DNA of 64,000 bases from Steromphala cineraria (taxonomy: Eukaryota > Mollusca > Gastropoda > Trochida > Trochidae). A model generated the notes under the pieces. The model was not told the DNA's origin, ran no database searches, and worked only from the letters and a program-made list of their open reading frames with translations. Within the stretch, counting starts at the first letter, position 1. Each line of letters begins with the position of its first letter. The DNA lies in the NCBI GenBank assembly GCA_916613615.1, contig OU744727.1, positions 844,593 through 908,592 on the forward strand, written 5' to 3'. Of the stretch, positions 22,261 through 34,560 are shown piece by piece. The position numbers and the translations under genes were made by a program.

Positions 22261-23200
22261 TACCCAGTGAAAATTGTTTAAAGTATTCATGTAACTTATG
22301 ATCAGTTCACCTGACAGAATGGGACTTCAAACATAACATCAATCACAAATCAAAATCCTTTCTCGTGGTGAAAAAAATATTAGGAGAAAGTGTTCCAGTC
22401 ATAAAACTATAGAGAAAAGGAGACTTTGTCGGCAATTGAAAACTTCAAACGAGAGATTTTTGAAAAACATAATCAGCGCATGTTTCTAAATCTCAAAATC
22501 CTCAAAAAATGAAAAAAAACCACATATGATCCAATTCTTGTCAGGTCTTGTTCTCGAAAATGCAAATATTGCTATGAATATCATTGGTTGCAACAATCAC
22601 ATGGACGCTTCACGCCAAATGATGGCATAACGTGATTTCAGCAAAGGCAATGTCGTAAATCTATTTTCCATGTATCAAACGGTTCGGAGGGGAAAATGTC
22701 TAATCAATAAATAAATGCAACAAATCAACACAATAAACAATGTTGGTTACCACATTAACGTTAACACATAACAGCATTTATTTATCAACAAACATTCCGC
22801 GATTTTTCGATATGTTACAATGATTTTGATTTGTATACTTTTTCAATTTATTTCTTGTCTTGTGGATATAAACTTAATTGTAGAAAATTATTAGAATATT
22901 TGAGAAAAAGAAAAACTGACTATGACATGCTATGACAAGTTTTTTATATTTAGATACCAATGTGACGTCAACAGAGTTTTATTGCATTATCAGATTAAGT
23001 TTTATTACCTACAAGAGAGTCATATGGTCTGTTCTCTCAGTGAAATAAAATATATATCAGGACAAAGTGACCTTTGTCCTCACTTGCCGAGTCGCTATTT
23101 ACATTGTACTTTATCACCCCTCGTGTGAAGTTAGCAAAATGATGTAATATGGGTCATGATGGCATTTTGCCGTGACAATATACTAGCTTAATAGATGAGT
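22261..23200. repeat. Old repeat blocks B and C (copy 1)
   Basis: Block B ('CTGCTGTACCCAGT...GACAGAATG', 22245-22330) and block C (22940-23200, with 'TTATTACCTACAAGAGAGTC' and 'GTGAAATAAAATATATATCA') recur in the same order at 27680-27760 and 28210-28450. Between the blocks the sequence is AT-rich without recognisable genes. Confidence 0.65.
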
Positions 23201-23912
23201 ATTAAGACTGAACTCTAAATAAATGGAATCTTTCGTAAAATGATGTGACAAGAAATTATATTATGGTTGTTTTTCACATATATGGTTATGATATTTTTAA
23301 AGTCCACCATAGATGCATATTTCATAGATCTATTTAGAACTTACATTTAACTCAATATTACCAATTTTGAAATACTCATATTTGAAAAATGAGGCATAAA
23401 TAGAAAAGGTGTGTAGTTATCGTAGTTTGGATCACACTGTAGGACTTTTTGGACAAATAAAGACAAAAAATGCTCCTCCTCAGAAACAGACTCTAACATC
23501 GGTACTACCGCATTTCTCGCAATTTAAAAACTGTCGCATTATCGCATTCCATCATTCTCTGTTTTCATAATTTAATGTAACTCCTACAGTATTACTCAAC
23601 TCTCTCCAAGAGGAATAAAAGTTTATATATATATATATATATATCATTACATTTGATGGTGATTTTGTTTTGTATTTTACTTCTTTGTATTGTACTTTCT
23701 AATCACAAAGGTGTGTGAAGGCATACATGTATAGGTAAATGTTGATTAAGGCCTGCATTTTGACGTGTTTGCATTCATGTAAATGTTCAAGCAGGTATGA
23801 TATAAAATTGGTACCTAAAATTGCCCGCACAATTTCAGATATGACATTCGAGAAATGAACATACAAATACATGTTATTTTATACATCCACTGATTTATAA
23901 CTGGACATCTTC
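23201..23912. other. No gene seen; contains short (TA)n
   Basis: AT-rich sequence with a (TA)n run at about 23623-23644. I see no coding or RNA signature. Confidence 0.5.
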
Positions 23913-23916
23913 TTAA

Positions 23917-24273
23917 AGGGGCAGTGGCACGTTTTTTGGAAAATTATAATTTTCAATTTTCACTGATAATTGTACGTTAATGCTAAATTTATTAGTTTGA
24001 TAGTGTCAAAAATCTCGTCACAAAAAACAGTCATCCATAGTCTGAGAACAAATTATAAAGATTAACCTAAAATTCATTGGCGACCATTGTTGTGTGAACA
24101 CTGTTAGTTCATTTTGTGCAAGAAAAGGAATAGCATGGCTGAAATTATTTATTTGTTTTATTATATTATTACTGTTCCATTTTATTAAAATATATTTTCT
24201 GTTAATCGGAACCATTTACTTTTATTTTCCTGACATCACCTGGTATTCCCCCTAAAAACGTGCTACTGCCCTT
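23917..24273. mobile_element. 357-bp MITE with TTAA target duplication
   Basis: TTAA at 23913-23916 and 24274-24277 flanks terminal inverted repeats 'AGGGGCAGTGGCACGTTTTT' and, at the right end, the reverse complement of 'AAGGGCAGTAGCACGTTTTT'. TTAA duplication is typical of the piggyBac superfamily. A second, right-truncated copy begins at 59199 after another TTAA. The interior is non-coding. The TIR differs from that of the piggyBac at 44.7-51.8 kb, so that element is not its obvious partner. Confidence 0.8.
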
Positions 24274-24277
24274 TTAA

Positions 24278-26630
24278 CGTCATAGTTTTCAATAAGATTA
24301 TCAAAAGGAAATACTTGTATGTTAAACCTTTTCCCAGGGATTTATCAAACCAAATCCTTCAAACAACGATTTAAATTCACCTTATTTGCTGGGTTTTGAC
24401 ATTTTACGTGAGATCAAATTGACAAATACTACATGTATATACATTCATCTTGGGGAAATAGCTTGGGAGTAAACTTGTGCAAGTTTATGTTTCCGTGTGG
24501 CATGTAACAATGATAACTGTTCTTTATTTTATTTTTACCAACCTTTGAAATATATGACAGAACAGCCTTTTTCATACCTTCATAATTTAGGAAATTAGTT
24601 TGTTTTAATATTCTTCAAGATTACTTTTAGCAGTCCACCTGTGTACCGCATAAGATCATTGTAGAATATGACACCTTTCATGTACATCATCCATCATGAG
24701 TGGTGAAGACAAGTTCGTTAATTTGTACGAAGTCAATGTAATTTAATTATGCTGATTTCTTTTTTTAAAAGAGTCGATAAGGAATAAGTCAATCAGAATT
24801 CAAGAAGATAGAAATTCCAAAATAATTCTAATTCCTTTTGTCGAATTTAGAATTTTTTCTCAAGAGAGACAATACGAACTCAAAATATGTTAAAGAATGA
24901 TCATTGTATATATGGATGGGTGATTCTGTTTACTATACATAATATTTGCACAAAGATACACGAGCATACAAACAAACTTAAGTCAGGAATCTACACATGT
25001 ACATCTACTTATATATCCTATATATATCATTTATATATCAATATCCATATATCAATTACAAATACATCATTAACTAAATCCACTTCTAATAAGAAAGGTA
25101 CGATTTCCTTACCCTATAACCAAAACCTTACTCTTACCTTCAACGTTAATGTCTATCTTACTGAAAGCTTCACTTATACCGATACATCTTCACATCTACA
25201 ACTTTATCTTTATCTCCTTGTTATCATGTTACGTTATTCGTTAAGTTTTAGACAGTTAGGAGCGATGTTCCATGCCTCATCTGTAGCAAACTATCAGTAA
25301 TATGTGTTTGAATCAACATGGAGATATCCCCTGTGGCGTAAATATCATTTCTCATCAAAACTATATAAAACACATCATTTAAACTAAAATGGTAAATGAC
25401 AAGGTCATACTCGAATGATGGTAATGCACATTTGGTTAAATTTGCTTTTGATTGAGGAAAGCTGTCTGAATATCGCATCCTGAATACTGTAGGCTAATAT
25501 TAAGATTGATATTGAAGTGTTGATTATTTGTTGTGACCTCTTATTACCTTGTTACTTTGACAACAAATCGGCATTTGGTTTAAATGCATGCATACTTATA
25601 CAGTAGTTGATATCCTTACTCAACATGTATTCTGAATTCATTTTGGAACTTTTTATATAATTCTTTATGCCAATGCAGAAGAAAAAGAGATTTATTGTCT
25701 GATAAGCTGAAGTTGTAATGCGTTTAATTTCTTCAAAGCTCTGGTTTCAGAATTGTTCCTTTTGATAAATAGTTCTGTCAGATTTTGAAAGATACACCGT
25801 GAGATTCAACTTCGAGAATGAAATTGGCGAAATGATTGTTTCTATACACAATCATGTATACCGGTATCTTGAAACACAGTTCAATCACTACTTATGGGGT
25901 TAAAATAACAGAATTTGTATCCACGTTGTAGGAGAAACACAATACAATAACCAATTAATAACTTTGAACAAATAAACTTTAAAGTTGCATTTTGGTCGTT
26001 GGTTCTGACTGATGACCATTGTTCCGACAATATCAACTTATAGATGTGCTGTTTTGATTTTTCTGACAGACAACTGTCACATATGTCAATATTTACTCAA
26101 GGTCGATGTTGACCAATCGAATGTTTACAAATACAAATGTTTGCTTCTGAAAGAATATTTCTTTCATTATTTTACATTCTTTGGGTGAATAATCACAATG
26201 TAAAACACGCCCTGGCTGAGCATGTATACCACTTATCGTCTCCTTTTAAAATTCAGATAGGGATGTCATGTGTATTTTGTAAACCCTGAATTGCCACATA
26301 TCATTAAAGGAATAATTACATGAAATGATAACTTCTTTATAGAGGCACGATGTTGAAAATGGTTATCATATCGTTAGAAAAAGAAACGTTTGGAAAATTT
26401 TAGGGTAGGCTTTGATGTACCCAAAGTTTCTGTAAAACAAAATGTTTTACAATGGGGGTATCATGTAGAGTATGTTTGTACTATGTACGTATGTGATTAA
26501 CTAGCAAGTTGCTGCTAACCTGCGTATAGCGCTAACAGTTCTCCAGAAAATATGTATTCTTTCCATAAATGCGTTTTTAAAAACATTAGAAGAAAACTTA
26601 TTTGAAATTTGTTTGTTGACAAAGCAAAAC
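24278..26630. other. No gene seen; AT-rich
   Basis: Apart from the weak repeat at 24980-25330 shared with 21290-21490, nothing is recognised. The frame 24887-25300 is Thr/Ser/Tyr-rich because of simple sequence and is not conserved between the two repeat copies. Confidence 0.5.
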
Positions 26631-26639
26631 TTGGACCTC

Positions 26640-28450
26640 AAATCAACAACCAGAAAATCGACTTTTCTAAACCAGTAGGAGCCAATCATGAGCTATCATG
26701 AAAACAAATTGTGCCCAACCCATACTTAAAGTTTGTGGTGAGAGAGGACATTTGTGGGGTCTAGATCATCAGTGTGAGATGCATGCACTTATGGATTTTA
26801 TGAACTTATGAGTAGTAAATCTTTGCAACAAGAGTAGATATTTATTGGATCAAATTTATTGGTGTTAACAACATACAGCTACCAAGTAAAATCAGAGCTA
26901 GAAAGAAATTGAAAGAAGGGAGGTAACTGCTGTAGTGGACCTATAAGAAATATTTTTAGCTTCACACAACCACTCTCTTAGTCAGTTACCCTTCACATAC
27001 TTAAAAACTTAAGATTCATTTCTGTTTTTGAGTTTGTAAACTTTAAATAAGACAGAATGCGTTGATGATTTTCAGTCACAAGTTGGTTTTCAATAATATT
27101 TTTAATCAAACTTTGAGAAAGTAGAGTTAATAATATTAAAAGAAATATTTTATTTGAGGTGTTATTTTACTTTGCGGAACAATGTTGTGTTGTTGGTTCT
27201 AATTTGAGGAACAAAGTAGCGTTAACTCATATAGTTACAACATTTTCACCTGTACATAAGTGTGTAAGGAGCAACAATTGATGATTATATACACCCGACT
27301 AAAGAAAGGTAGCCTCTTATATCAAAAACTAAAATTTCATACTATGTGAATGTTGCGACAATAAAATCCAACTTATTATTGTAGTGACTTATTTTGAGAA
27401 GAAAGAATATTGACATTTTAAGAAATTATCACTAAAATTTTAGGGTACCAAAACAATTTTTAATAGAATAAATAACAATCTTCCATTTGAGGAATATCTA
27501 TGGCATTAATCTTGAATTTGCAACACATATTTATGATTAAGAAGTGTTATTGTATCTTGTGTTTTGATAAAGGGCTTTGAAAATATTCATTTAAATTGTA
27601 AAAATCATTATGGTTAATACCGAAATGTTTTCATCATTAGGCTATTTTCAATTAATTGCTTTTTCACAAAATTTGAAGGTATACATTGCTGTACCCAGTC
27701 GATTTGGTTAAGATATTAAAGTTATGATAAGTTCACTTGACAGAATGAAACAAGCAATATCGTCTTTCATTTCTCAGATCAACTAAACTTGTTTTGGGAT
27801 GCCAACTTTTTGTCAATGCAAATATTCCAAAGTAGAGCACCGTTATTTGAATTCTTCTCTTGGTTAAACTGTTTGATTTTGATTCTATTATGCATAGATA
27901 GAGCCTGCTTTCATATGATAGGAAAGACTAGTGTGTTGCGAAATATATGCTCCAAATAAAGTGAGGGAGTGAGTAAGTTACTGTTTAGCGCCGCTTGGGT
28001 AATATTTCAGCCATTCGCCGCGGCTCAACATGAAGAAACTTGAAATTGGAAGTTTTTGAATGTACTTCACTAAAAAGGCAGTGATGTTGCTGATTCTAAA
28101 TTGCTAAAGAGAAATATCGGGTACATACTCTTACCAATATATTTCACGTATTATAAGGCCAACGTTGTTTAAATGCAATTGGTCTATGTTAGGTTACAAT
28201 AAACATGCTAACCGAGTTTTATTGCTTGTCTATTTGCGACAAGTTCAGTTTTATTACCTAAAAGAGAGTCATATACCCGTTCTTTTAGTGAAATAAATCA
28301 TATATCAGGACACAGTGACCTTCAACGTCACTTAACCGAATAACTATATACTTTATCAACCTTTGCGTGAAGTCAGCAAAATCATTTCATCGATCATATT
28401 AGCAATTTGTCAGGACAGTAAATCTTGTTGTAAAATGAGGGCCCTAATAG
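26640..28450. repeat. Old multi-kb repeat, copy 2 (blocks A, B, C)
   Basis: Block A 26640-27250 matches 18290-18990, block B 27680-27760 matches 22245-22330, and block C 28210-28450 matches 22940-23200, all in the same order and orientation. Copy 1 is longer because insertions, including the hairpin and LINE fragment, lie between its blocks. No protein is encoded. The family is unidentified. Confidence 0.65.
27960..28035 (+). mobile_element. Short SINE fragment resembling gastropod SINE head
   Basis: 'GTGAGGGAGTGAGTAAGTT' followed by 'AGCGCCGCTTGGGTAATATT' and 'TCAGCCATTCGCCGCGGC' resembles the start of a SINE I recall from abalone and other snail transcripts (GAGTGAGT...ACGCCGC...GCAATATTCCAGC). 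Only about 75 bp remain. The recognition is from memory. Confidence 0.5.
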
Positions 28451-29040
28451 GATTGATAAGACGAGTACTTCATAAATAGTTGCTCTGTCGTGAAACCCGT
28501 TATGAAAAAAAATAGCTTTTGTATCTAACATCTTGGTCAATCAGTATGAATTTAAAACGCACACATAAAATATATTAAACTCATCATCAAAAGAAACTTA
28601 TCAAAAATTAAAATAGAGTGTTATAACAAAGAATAATGCAGAGCTGTAGAGGTTTTGTATCTCAACCAATCTTCAAAACATCGCACATCTGAAACAAAAC
28701 CTGTTGCATACTTCAGAAATACAACTTGAAGTGAAGAAGCTAGCAGAGCTCACATACCCCCACTTTTGTCAAAGAATTTCAAATAGTAAAATTGATAAAC
28801 ATTCGTTAAAGTTGTATGATACTTGTGTAAGTCTTCTTTCCACTGAAACCGCAATACTTAATTCATTAATAGTTTTTACCATTACAAGGGTACATCTAGG
28901 GATAATGGTTATTCTTTGTTTCAACTTTGAGGTATTTGGTTATCATGAATTTTCTACGACATGTGATGAGAAAAAGAATATTTTTATTTAGTCACTTTGT
29001 AAGTCATGTTTCCCAAAGAAACCACAGAAAACAAAATCCA
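28451..29040. other. No gene seen
   Basis: The frame 28704-28991 has ordinary composition but no domain, no splice context and a neighbouring repeat. I do not support it as a gene. Confidence 0.4.
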
Positions 29041-29390
29041 CATATTGTTTAACTCTCAAAAGGCATATACAGCAATCATGATTGACCTAAGTAGAAAATT
29101 TGGTGAAGCTGAGATGTATTTTTCAGGAAATGTTCTGGACAAAGTAATTCATAATAGAATCACTTTTTAGCCTAAACTCTAACCCTCAAAAGGCACATTT
29201 AGGGATCATTGTTGATAACTGTATGAAGTTAGGTGAAGCTACATGTAGCAAGTATAGTTTAGGAGATATGATCCGGATAAATTTTTGTGGCGGACATACG
29301 GACAGACGGACGGACGAACAGACGGACGGACGGACAGACGGATAGAATGAACACTGTATACCCCGCTTACGCTGTGTAATAAAATTGAGT
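28880..29390 (+). repeat. Dispersed repeat with GGACGGAC tract
   Basis: Three degenerate units ('AAGG(C/G)(A/T)(C/T)AT...AGGGATAAT' to 'GGTGAAGCT') lead into a (GGACAGACGGAC)n tract at 29290-29345 and 'TATACCCCGCTTACGCTG'. Repeats of this form (short unit array, CCGTCC/GGACGG tract, then a conserved end) are common in mollusc genomes. Confidence 0.6.
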
Positions 29391-29589
29391 ATGAGTCCAA
29401 TATAAAAGCATTTGTTATTTAAGTAATTTTAGACAAGACCCATATATGTTCAGCATATGATAATTGAGGAATCTAAAAGCTCTGATTTCAGTTGTCATTG
29501 GACTCTATAAACTAACGCACAAAACACAATACCTATCTATAGCAATACACATCTACGATCTCTTATTCAGGCAAAGGTGACGATGCTTT

Positions 29590-29990
29590 ACTGCATGCCA
29601 ATCTAAATAAATTTAGATCAAGGTTTTTATATTTAGTTATACTGCTGATCAAATTGACTGAAAAGATAGGGCTTCCCCTGAACTCTTACAATGCGACGCT
29701 CGGTCAAAAAGGAAAGATGCCCTATCTCGCTCAAACTAAAAGATAAGTAATAGATATACCCACACTTCCCGAGGTGTATCGCTCAATATGCCTCCTGTTT
29801 GAAACGTGAGTCTTCGAGTCGTAGCGTAGCGGAGCCGTGGATCCATGATTCAAAGAGGAGGTATATTGAGAATTACACCGAGGGAAGTGTGGGTATATCT
29901 GACTTATACCCCACTCCGGTCGAGTTATTATTAACAAAGAGAGCTATCCACCCATCTCTATGCAAATATGTCTTGACCTAACTAGATAAA
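29590..29990. mobile_element. MITE-like element with internal hairpin
   Basis: The left part (29600-29660, 'CAATCTAAATAAATTTAGATC') matches the TIR of the element at 53181-53894. An inner hairpin has arms at 29754-29795 and 29859-29900 ('ATACCCACACTTCCCGAGG' against 'CCGAGGGAAGTGTGGGTAT'). The right border is not resolved. Confidence 0.55.
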
Positions 29991-30144
29991 AAGAATATTA
30001 ACAATACTCTTCTTATTATGGTTAAAAAACATAAACTGATTTCAAAACATTAAAATTTTATACAAACTAGTATATGTACACAATGTTTATATAGGAAAAT
30101 ACAACAATCTAGACATGACAGAATAAAAAGTACCGCAAAATGTG

Positions 30145-30225
30145 TCAAACCTTGGGTAGCTAAATTGATTGAGATGTTGTGTCGCAACATTAAGGACCCT
30201 GGTTCGATTCCAACGATTTACAACT
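30145..30225 (+). mobile_element. tRNA-like SINE head or tRNA relic
   Basis: 'GGTAGCTAAATTGATTGAG' is A-box-like, and 'GGTTCGATTCC' at about 30202 is a perfect B box at suitable spacing. A cloverleaf is not obvious. I call it the head of a tRNA-derived SINE. Confidence 0.5.
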
Positions 30226-30764
30226 CTGTTGAATTGCCAAAGTTGAAGATCTCTTAACCTGACTTAAAGTGGGTGTGCAATAAAAAGTAGGTGTATTAGA
30301 AAAGTGGAGGTGTATCGAGATCAATACACCTACGGTTAGAACAAAACTTGGCAACAAGACCGGAATGGGGTAAAACTGTATACACTTACTTTTAAAAAGG
30401 TAAATAATCATACGACATTTGCGCTAGAAAATAAGACACAAATTTGCACTGATTTTTAACTTTTGTAGTATATATACATGCAATGATGTTAAGAAAAACA
30501 TACTGAAAACAAAAATCTAAGATCATTAAATGAAGATACATTTTTCAAATCAACTGGCTTTTTCAAAACTGACCTCGCTATTCGTGAATTAAGAAATCAA
30601 AAACATGTAAACATCATAAAGATATTTGCTCCAAAGCAGCAAGACTGATGTTATAGATAAGTTGACGTTCAAAATTGAAAGCAAGTAAATCCAAGTGACA
30701 TATGAAAGAATGGCAAAATAAAGAGGCTGTGAACTGGCACATTCATTATGGCGAAAACTTGTAG
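30226..30764. other. No gene seen
   Basis: Contains the small palindrome 'AGGTGTATCGAGATCAATAC' (about 30308) and 'ACCGGAATGGGGTA', which echo inverted sequence at 29770 and 29907. Otherwise AT-rich with no features. Confidence 0.4.
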
Positions 30765-31095
30765 GTCAGCCAAGCAAACACTTATCCTATAAGTCACCAA
30801 ATACAATAACTATGTACCAAGATTTTTAGTAAGATATATTTGAGGATGAGGATGAGGATACAACGCAGAATATTTCTACTCTGACAAAGCGTTAATTGGA
30901 CCCCAAATCAACAACCCGAAGATAAACTTTTTGACATATTTGATTAGCCACTCATGAGTCTATCTGAAATTTTTTTACCTCTAACTCATACTCAAGGTTG
31001 CGATAAGAGGAGACATTTATGGGATCTAATTTATTGTTGATAGACACTGCACTTATGGATTTATGAAATACTTGACTATTCGAAGTTAGTGTTAA
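30765..31095. repeat. Dispersed repeat R1, third copy
   Basis: It matches 16930-17044 joined directly to 18288-18500, without the LINE. This shows the pre-insertion state of the site occupied by the LINE at 17045-18287. The copy ends near the 'GTTAGTGTTAAAATTTG' sequence. Confidence 0.75.
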
Positions 31096-31365
31096 AATTT
31101 GTAGACAAAAAAAAGCAAGATAACACAGACCAAAACTCGCATCCACAGGGATTTATTCGTTGAGTTGCAAGATACACATTGGCGACGTTGGGTTCTTTAA
31201 CCAATGGACAAAGTCATTAATTAATTACGTTGTACGTTGTCGTAGCGTTTGAAAGTTGACAAGTTCAAGTTCAAGTTCTTTATTCACTAAAACCACTCAC
31301 AGTGGTACATAGTACATTATTACATGAATAATAATACAGTATAATGTAACAACAAGGCAACATTA

Positions 31366-32895
31366 TTATTGACATTTTTGCAGTTGCTCAAAAATACATT
31401 TTATAAACTTACTTAGCTTGTCAACAGTTGTACAATGTCTTTCTGTAAAGAGGCTATGGAGTTTAAAATAATTAGGTCTCGTACAACAATATTTTGGTAA
31501 TAGTTTGTTTCTATTTTCTAATAAAGAAATACATTCAAAAATATAATGATATTCATCACCCACCGCACCAGAGTTACACATCAAACACTTTCTATCACAA
31601 TAAGGAACATGATGCCAACGACCAACTTCAACAGGAAGTTTAGTATTACTTGTTCTAAATTTCAAAATAGGTTGTGAAACGTTTGTTGGTAGCAGAATGT
31701 AATCTTCAGGACCAAACATTGGTTTTATACAATCATATATTTTTCCTTTAGATGATAACGTCGTTTCATATTGCCACTGTGTTATAAACTGATCAGTTAA
31801 AATTTGTTCAACATTACAGAGGAGCCAAATTTTATTAACATAATTTTGATTATACCAAATATATGACAAATCACAATCATCTAAAATGGTTTTTACATAA
31901 TTTAGCCAGGGTGGCTGGTATTCATTACTATTTTCAACTGCTAATAATTTAGAATACACTTTTCATGAAAGTTTATTGGCGTTTTCAAAATTTAAAAGTT
32001 TACACCAAAAAGATAAAACTCTCTTTTTAATAATGATACTCAGGGGCAATCGTCCCGTTTCGCCATATAACATATAAGCTGGTGTACTTTTTCTTAAATT
32101 GAATACCTTTTTCAGAAACAATCTATGGACTAGTTCTAATTTTTCAAAATTACAGGGGCCCCACACCTCACAACCATATAATAATATTGGAACGATCATA
32201 TGATCGAATGCTTTAAACAGACAATCTGGTGGTAAATGAAGATTTCTTGCTTTTGATAACAACCAAAACATTGCTTTCAGGCCTTGATCTCTTAACGCTT
32301 TTATGGCAACATTAAATTTTCTATTCTTATGAAACATTATTCCAAGATAAGTATAACTATCAGACATATTTAAAATAACATCACCAAAATAATATTTTCG
32401 AAAATTTACCCTTGCGGTTCCAGATCCAAATACAACCACTTGAGTTTTCTTAATATTCACATATAACTTCCACTTGATGCAATATTCTCGAAAAACATTG
32501 ATATTATGCTGCAACTTGTCCGGGCTATCAGCAAATAAAACCATATCGTCGGCGTACATCAATGCAAAAATCTTTACAAATCCATAGATATCTACTATTT
32601 CGATACCACTGCTATCATTAGAGGCCAAATATGACTCAACGTCATTTAAAAACAATGAAAAGAGTAAAGGTGACAAATTTTCTCCCTGGCGTACGCCCTT
32701 ACAACAATCAAAATATGCAGAGTCATTTCCACCCGATGAAACACATGACTTGATTTTATCATACATATTACAATTAATTTTTAAAATTTTCCCTGAAATC
32801 CCATTATTGATAAGTTTTTGCCAAAGACCCACACGCCATATATTATCAAAAGCTTTTTGAAAATCTATGAAAACACTTAGATTTAAGTATATCAA
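31366..32895 (-). pseudogene. LINE catalytic RT and C-terminal part, one stop codon
   Basis: It begins with 'VFIDFQKAFDNIW' (motif A), then 'VRQGENLSPLLFSLFLND' (motif B) and 'ALMYADDMVLFADSP' (catalytic YADD), followed by 'WKLYVNIKKTQVVVFG' and 'YTYLGIMF'. A single TGA at 31963-31965 interrupts it after 'NANKLS'; the same frame then continues to 31366. The C-terminus has 'CDRKCLMCNSGAVGDEYHY', a Cys/His segment shared with the LINE at 17.1-18.3 kb. Restoring function would need both the frameshift and the stop to be absent, so this copy is inactive. Confidence 0.9.
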
Positions 32896-34560
32896 TTAAT
32901 CCATTTAAAACAAAAATATTGTCGAGCGTCGAGTAACCCTTTCGAAAACCCATCTGTGCCTCACTTAGTATATCATTATCATCAAGAAAAATACTAAGAC
33001 GGTAGTTTAAAACAGAAGTAAAAAGTTTTCCCAGACATGACAAAATTGTTATTGGCCTATAATTTTCAGGCTTATTTACATCACCTTTCTGTTTGTAAAT
33101 GGGCTTAATAATACCTATCAACCAACTTTGGGGTACAGTACCACATTCCAATATTAAATTAAATAATTCATGATATAATTCCAAAAATACATGTCTTGTG
33201 TTAATAATATGCTCGTTTTCAATTCTATCTATTCCAACAGCCTTACGAGTCTTAAGGTTATCAATACACTTCATGATTTCTTCAACGGTAATTTCCCTAT
33301 CCAATACATCATTTTCTTGAATCTTATCAAAATCAATATTAATAACATTATCATCAATTCCATCAGCGGCATTTAAATTTTTGAAAAAATCATGGAAGTC
33401 ATTTAGTGATACTGAGGTTTTCTTTTCTCTTTTGTCCTTAAAAAACTTCCAAAAAGCAGAAGGGTCATTCTTAGCAAGAAAAGAAAAATTACTTTTAGTT
33501 TCATTTACAAACTTTTTATATTGTCGTTTCACAGTATTTTTGTATAGGCGATTACATGTCCTTACATTATCCTTATCAACCCTTAACCTAGTCCTCTTAT
33601 ATTTTCTTCTAAGTTTTCTATATTTTCTTTTCATCATGTAACACTCTTTATTATACCAGCGACAATAATTAGTTTTCTTACCAAACTTACGAGCATTACT
33701 AACATGTCTTTGCCCAAATGCCTGTGAGGCGGCTTGTAAAAAGATCTGTCCCAGTTCGTCAGTGACCTCGGTAACGGTACTCGTCGGGTCACAGCGACCC
33801 GCACGAGCTTCGCGTGCTCTCGAGAGCATGTCATTCAAGTTTGACGTATCGATGCAATCGACAAAGTCACATGATTTAACTGGGTCAAATCTCTTAGGGT
33901 AATCTGACAGTACAGTTTTATCAGTTTCTGTATCAATAATATTATTAGTTACAATATGATTTCCAAAGGTAATGCACAAAGGTTTATGTATATCACTGTA
34001 ACAACTTGAAAAATCTAACACCTTAAAATCTTTAATTACAATGGAGGATTCGTGTGATGCTAACACATAGTCTACAACAGTGCTGTCTTTGCATGTAAGT
34101 TCACCAATACTACTATCTTGACCCACGCGGCCGTTAACAACAAACATTGAAGTTGATTTGCACAGTTCTAATAACATATTTCCGAATGTATTTGGAGGCA
34201 ATGTGTCCTTCGAGGTCCTATTCTCCTGAATGTTCATGTTGTTGAAGAACGATCGGTTATTAATACACTCCATGTCCTCATCGGTGAGACCGGTCTGTCG
34301 GCCGAGGGCGTGGCTTATTTCACACAGATCACTTACTGTCCCTATACGTGCGTTAAAGTCACCCATTAGGTAAACATTACGTGAAAAAGACAAATATCTG
34401 ATAATTTCACTTTCAAGATTATAAAAACTATCATTATTATAATATTTAGAGCCCTGTGGCGGTATGTAAACAAATCCAATGTAAACATCATCAGGAGATT
34501 GAAATACACACTTGTCAATCTTAATCCACAGCGTAACATCACAATCTGATTGGAGAACTG
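32846..34560 (-). pseudogene. LINE endonuclease and N-terminal RT part
   Basis: The frame is open from 34560 and lacks its own start because of 5' truncation. It reads 'YIPPQGSKYYNNDSFY' and then 'VYLMGDFNARIG' (endonuclease catalytic GDFNAR). It continues with 'DSTVVDYVLAS' and 'CYSDIHKPLC' (the SDH-type catalytic motif). A basic linker (KRKYRKLRRKYKR) follows, then RT with 'LKTRKAVGIDRIENEHI', 'IKPIYKQKGD', 'ENYRPITILSCLGKLF' and 'QMGFRKGYSTLDNIF'. The endonuclease nicks target DNA and the RT copies the RNA from the nick. The frame is lost at 'KSKCFH', just before the RT motif A DFQKAFD, which continues one frame over. Confidence 0.9.

Larger units (their letters stand above)
31255..34560 (-). 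mobile_element. LINE with endonuclease and RT, 5'-truncated
   Basis: On the minus strand the element opens at about 34560 inside an AP-like endonuclease, passes through RT and a C-terminal zinc-like segment, and ends with 'AATAAAGAACTTGAACTTG' at about 31260. The hexamer-repeat (GAACTT)n tail is typical of this kind of LINE. Two lesions break the ORF: a frameshift at about 32850-32895 and a TGA at 31963-31965. Little else is damaged, so the insertion is relatively young. Confidence 0.9.

Noticed and set aside
28704..28991. A 95-codon frame as a host gene
   Set aside because: No domain, no splice signals, and its 3' part overlaps a degenerate repeat unit.
30145..30225. A functional tRNA gene
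   Set aside because: A and B boxes are visible but I could not form a full cloverleaf, and the flanks look like a SINE or relic.
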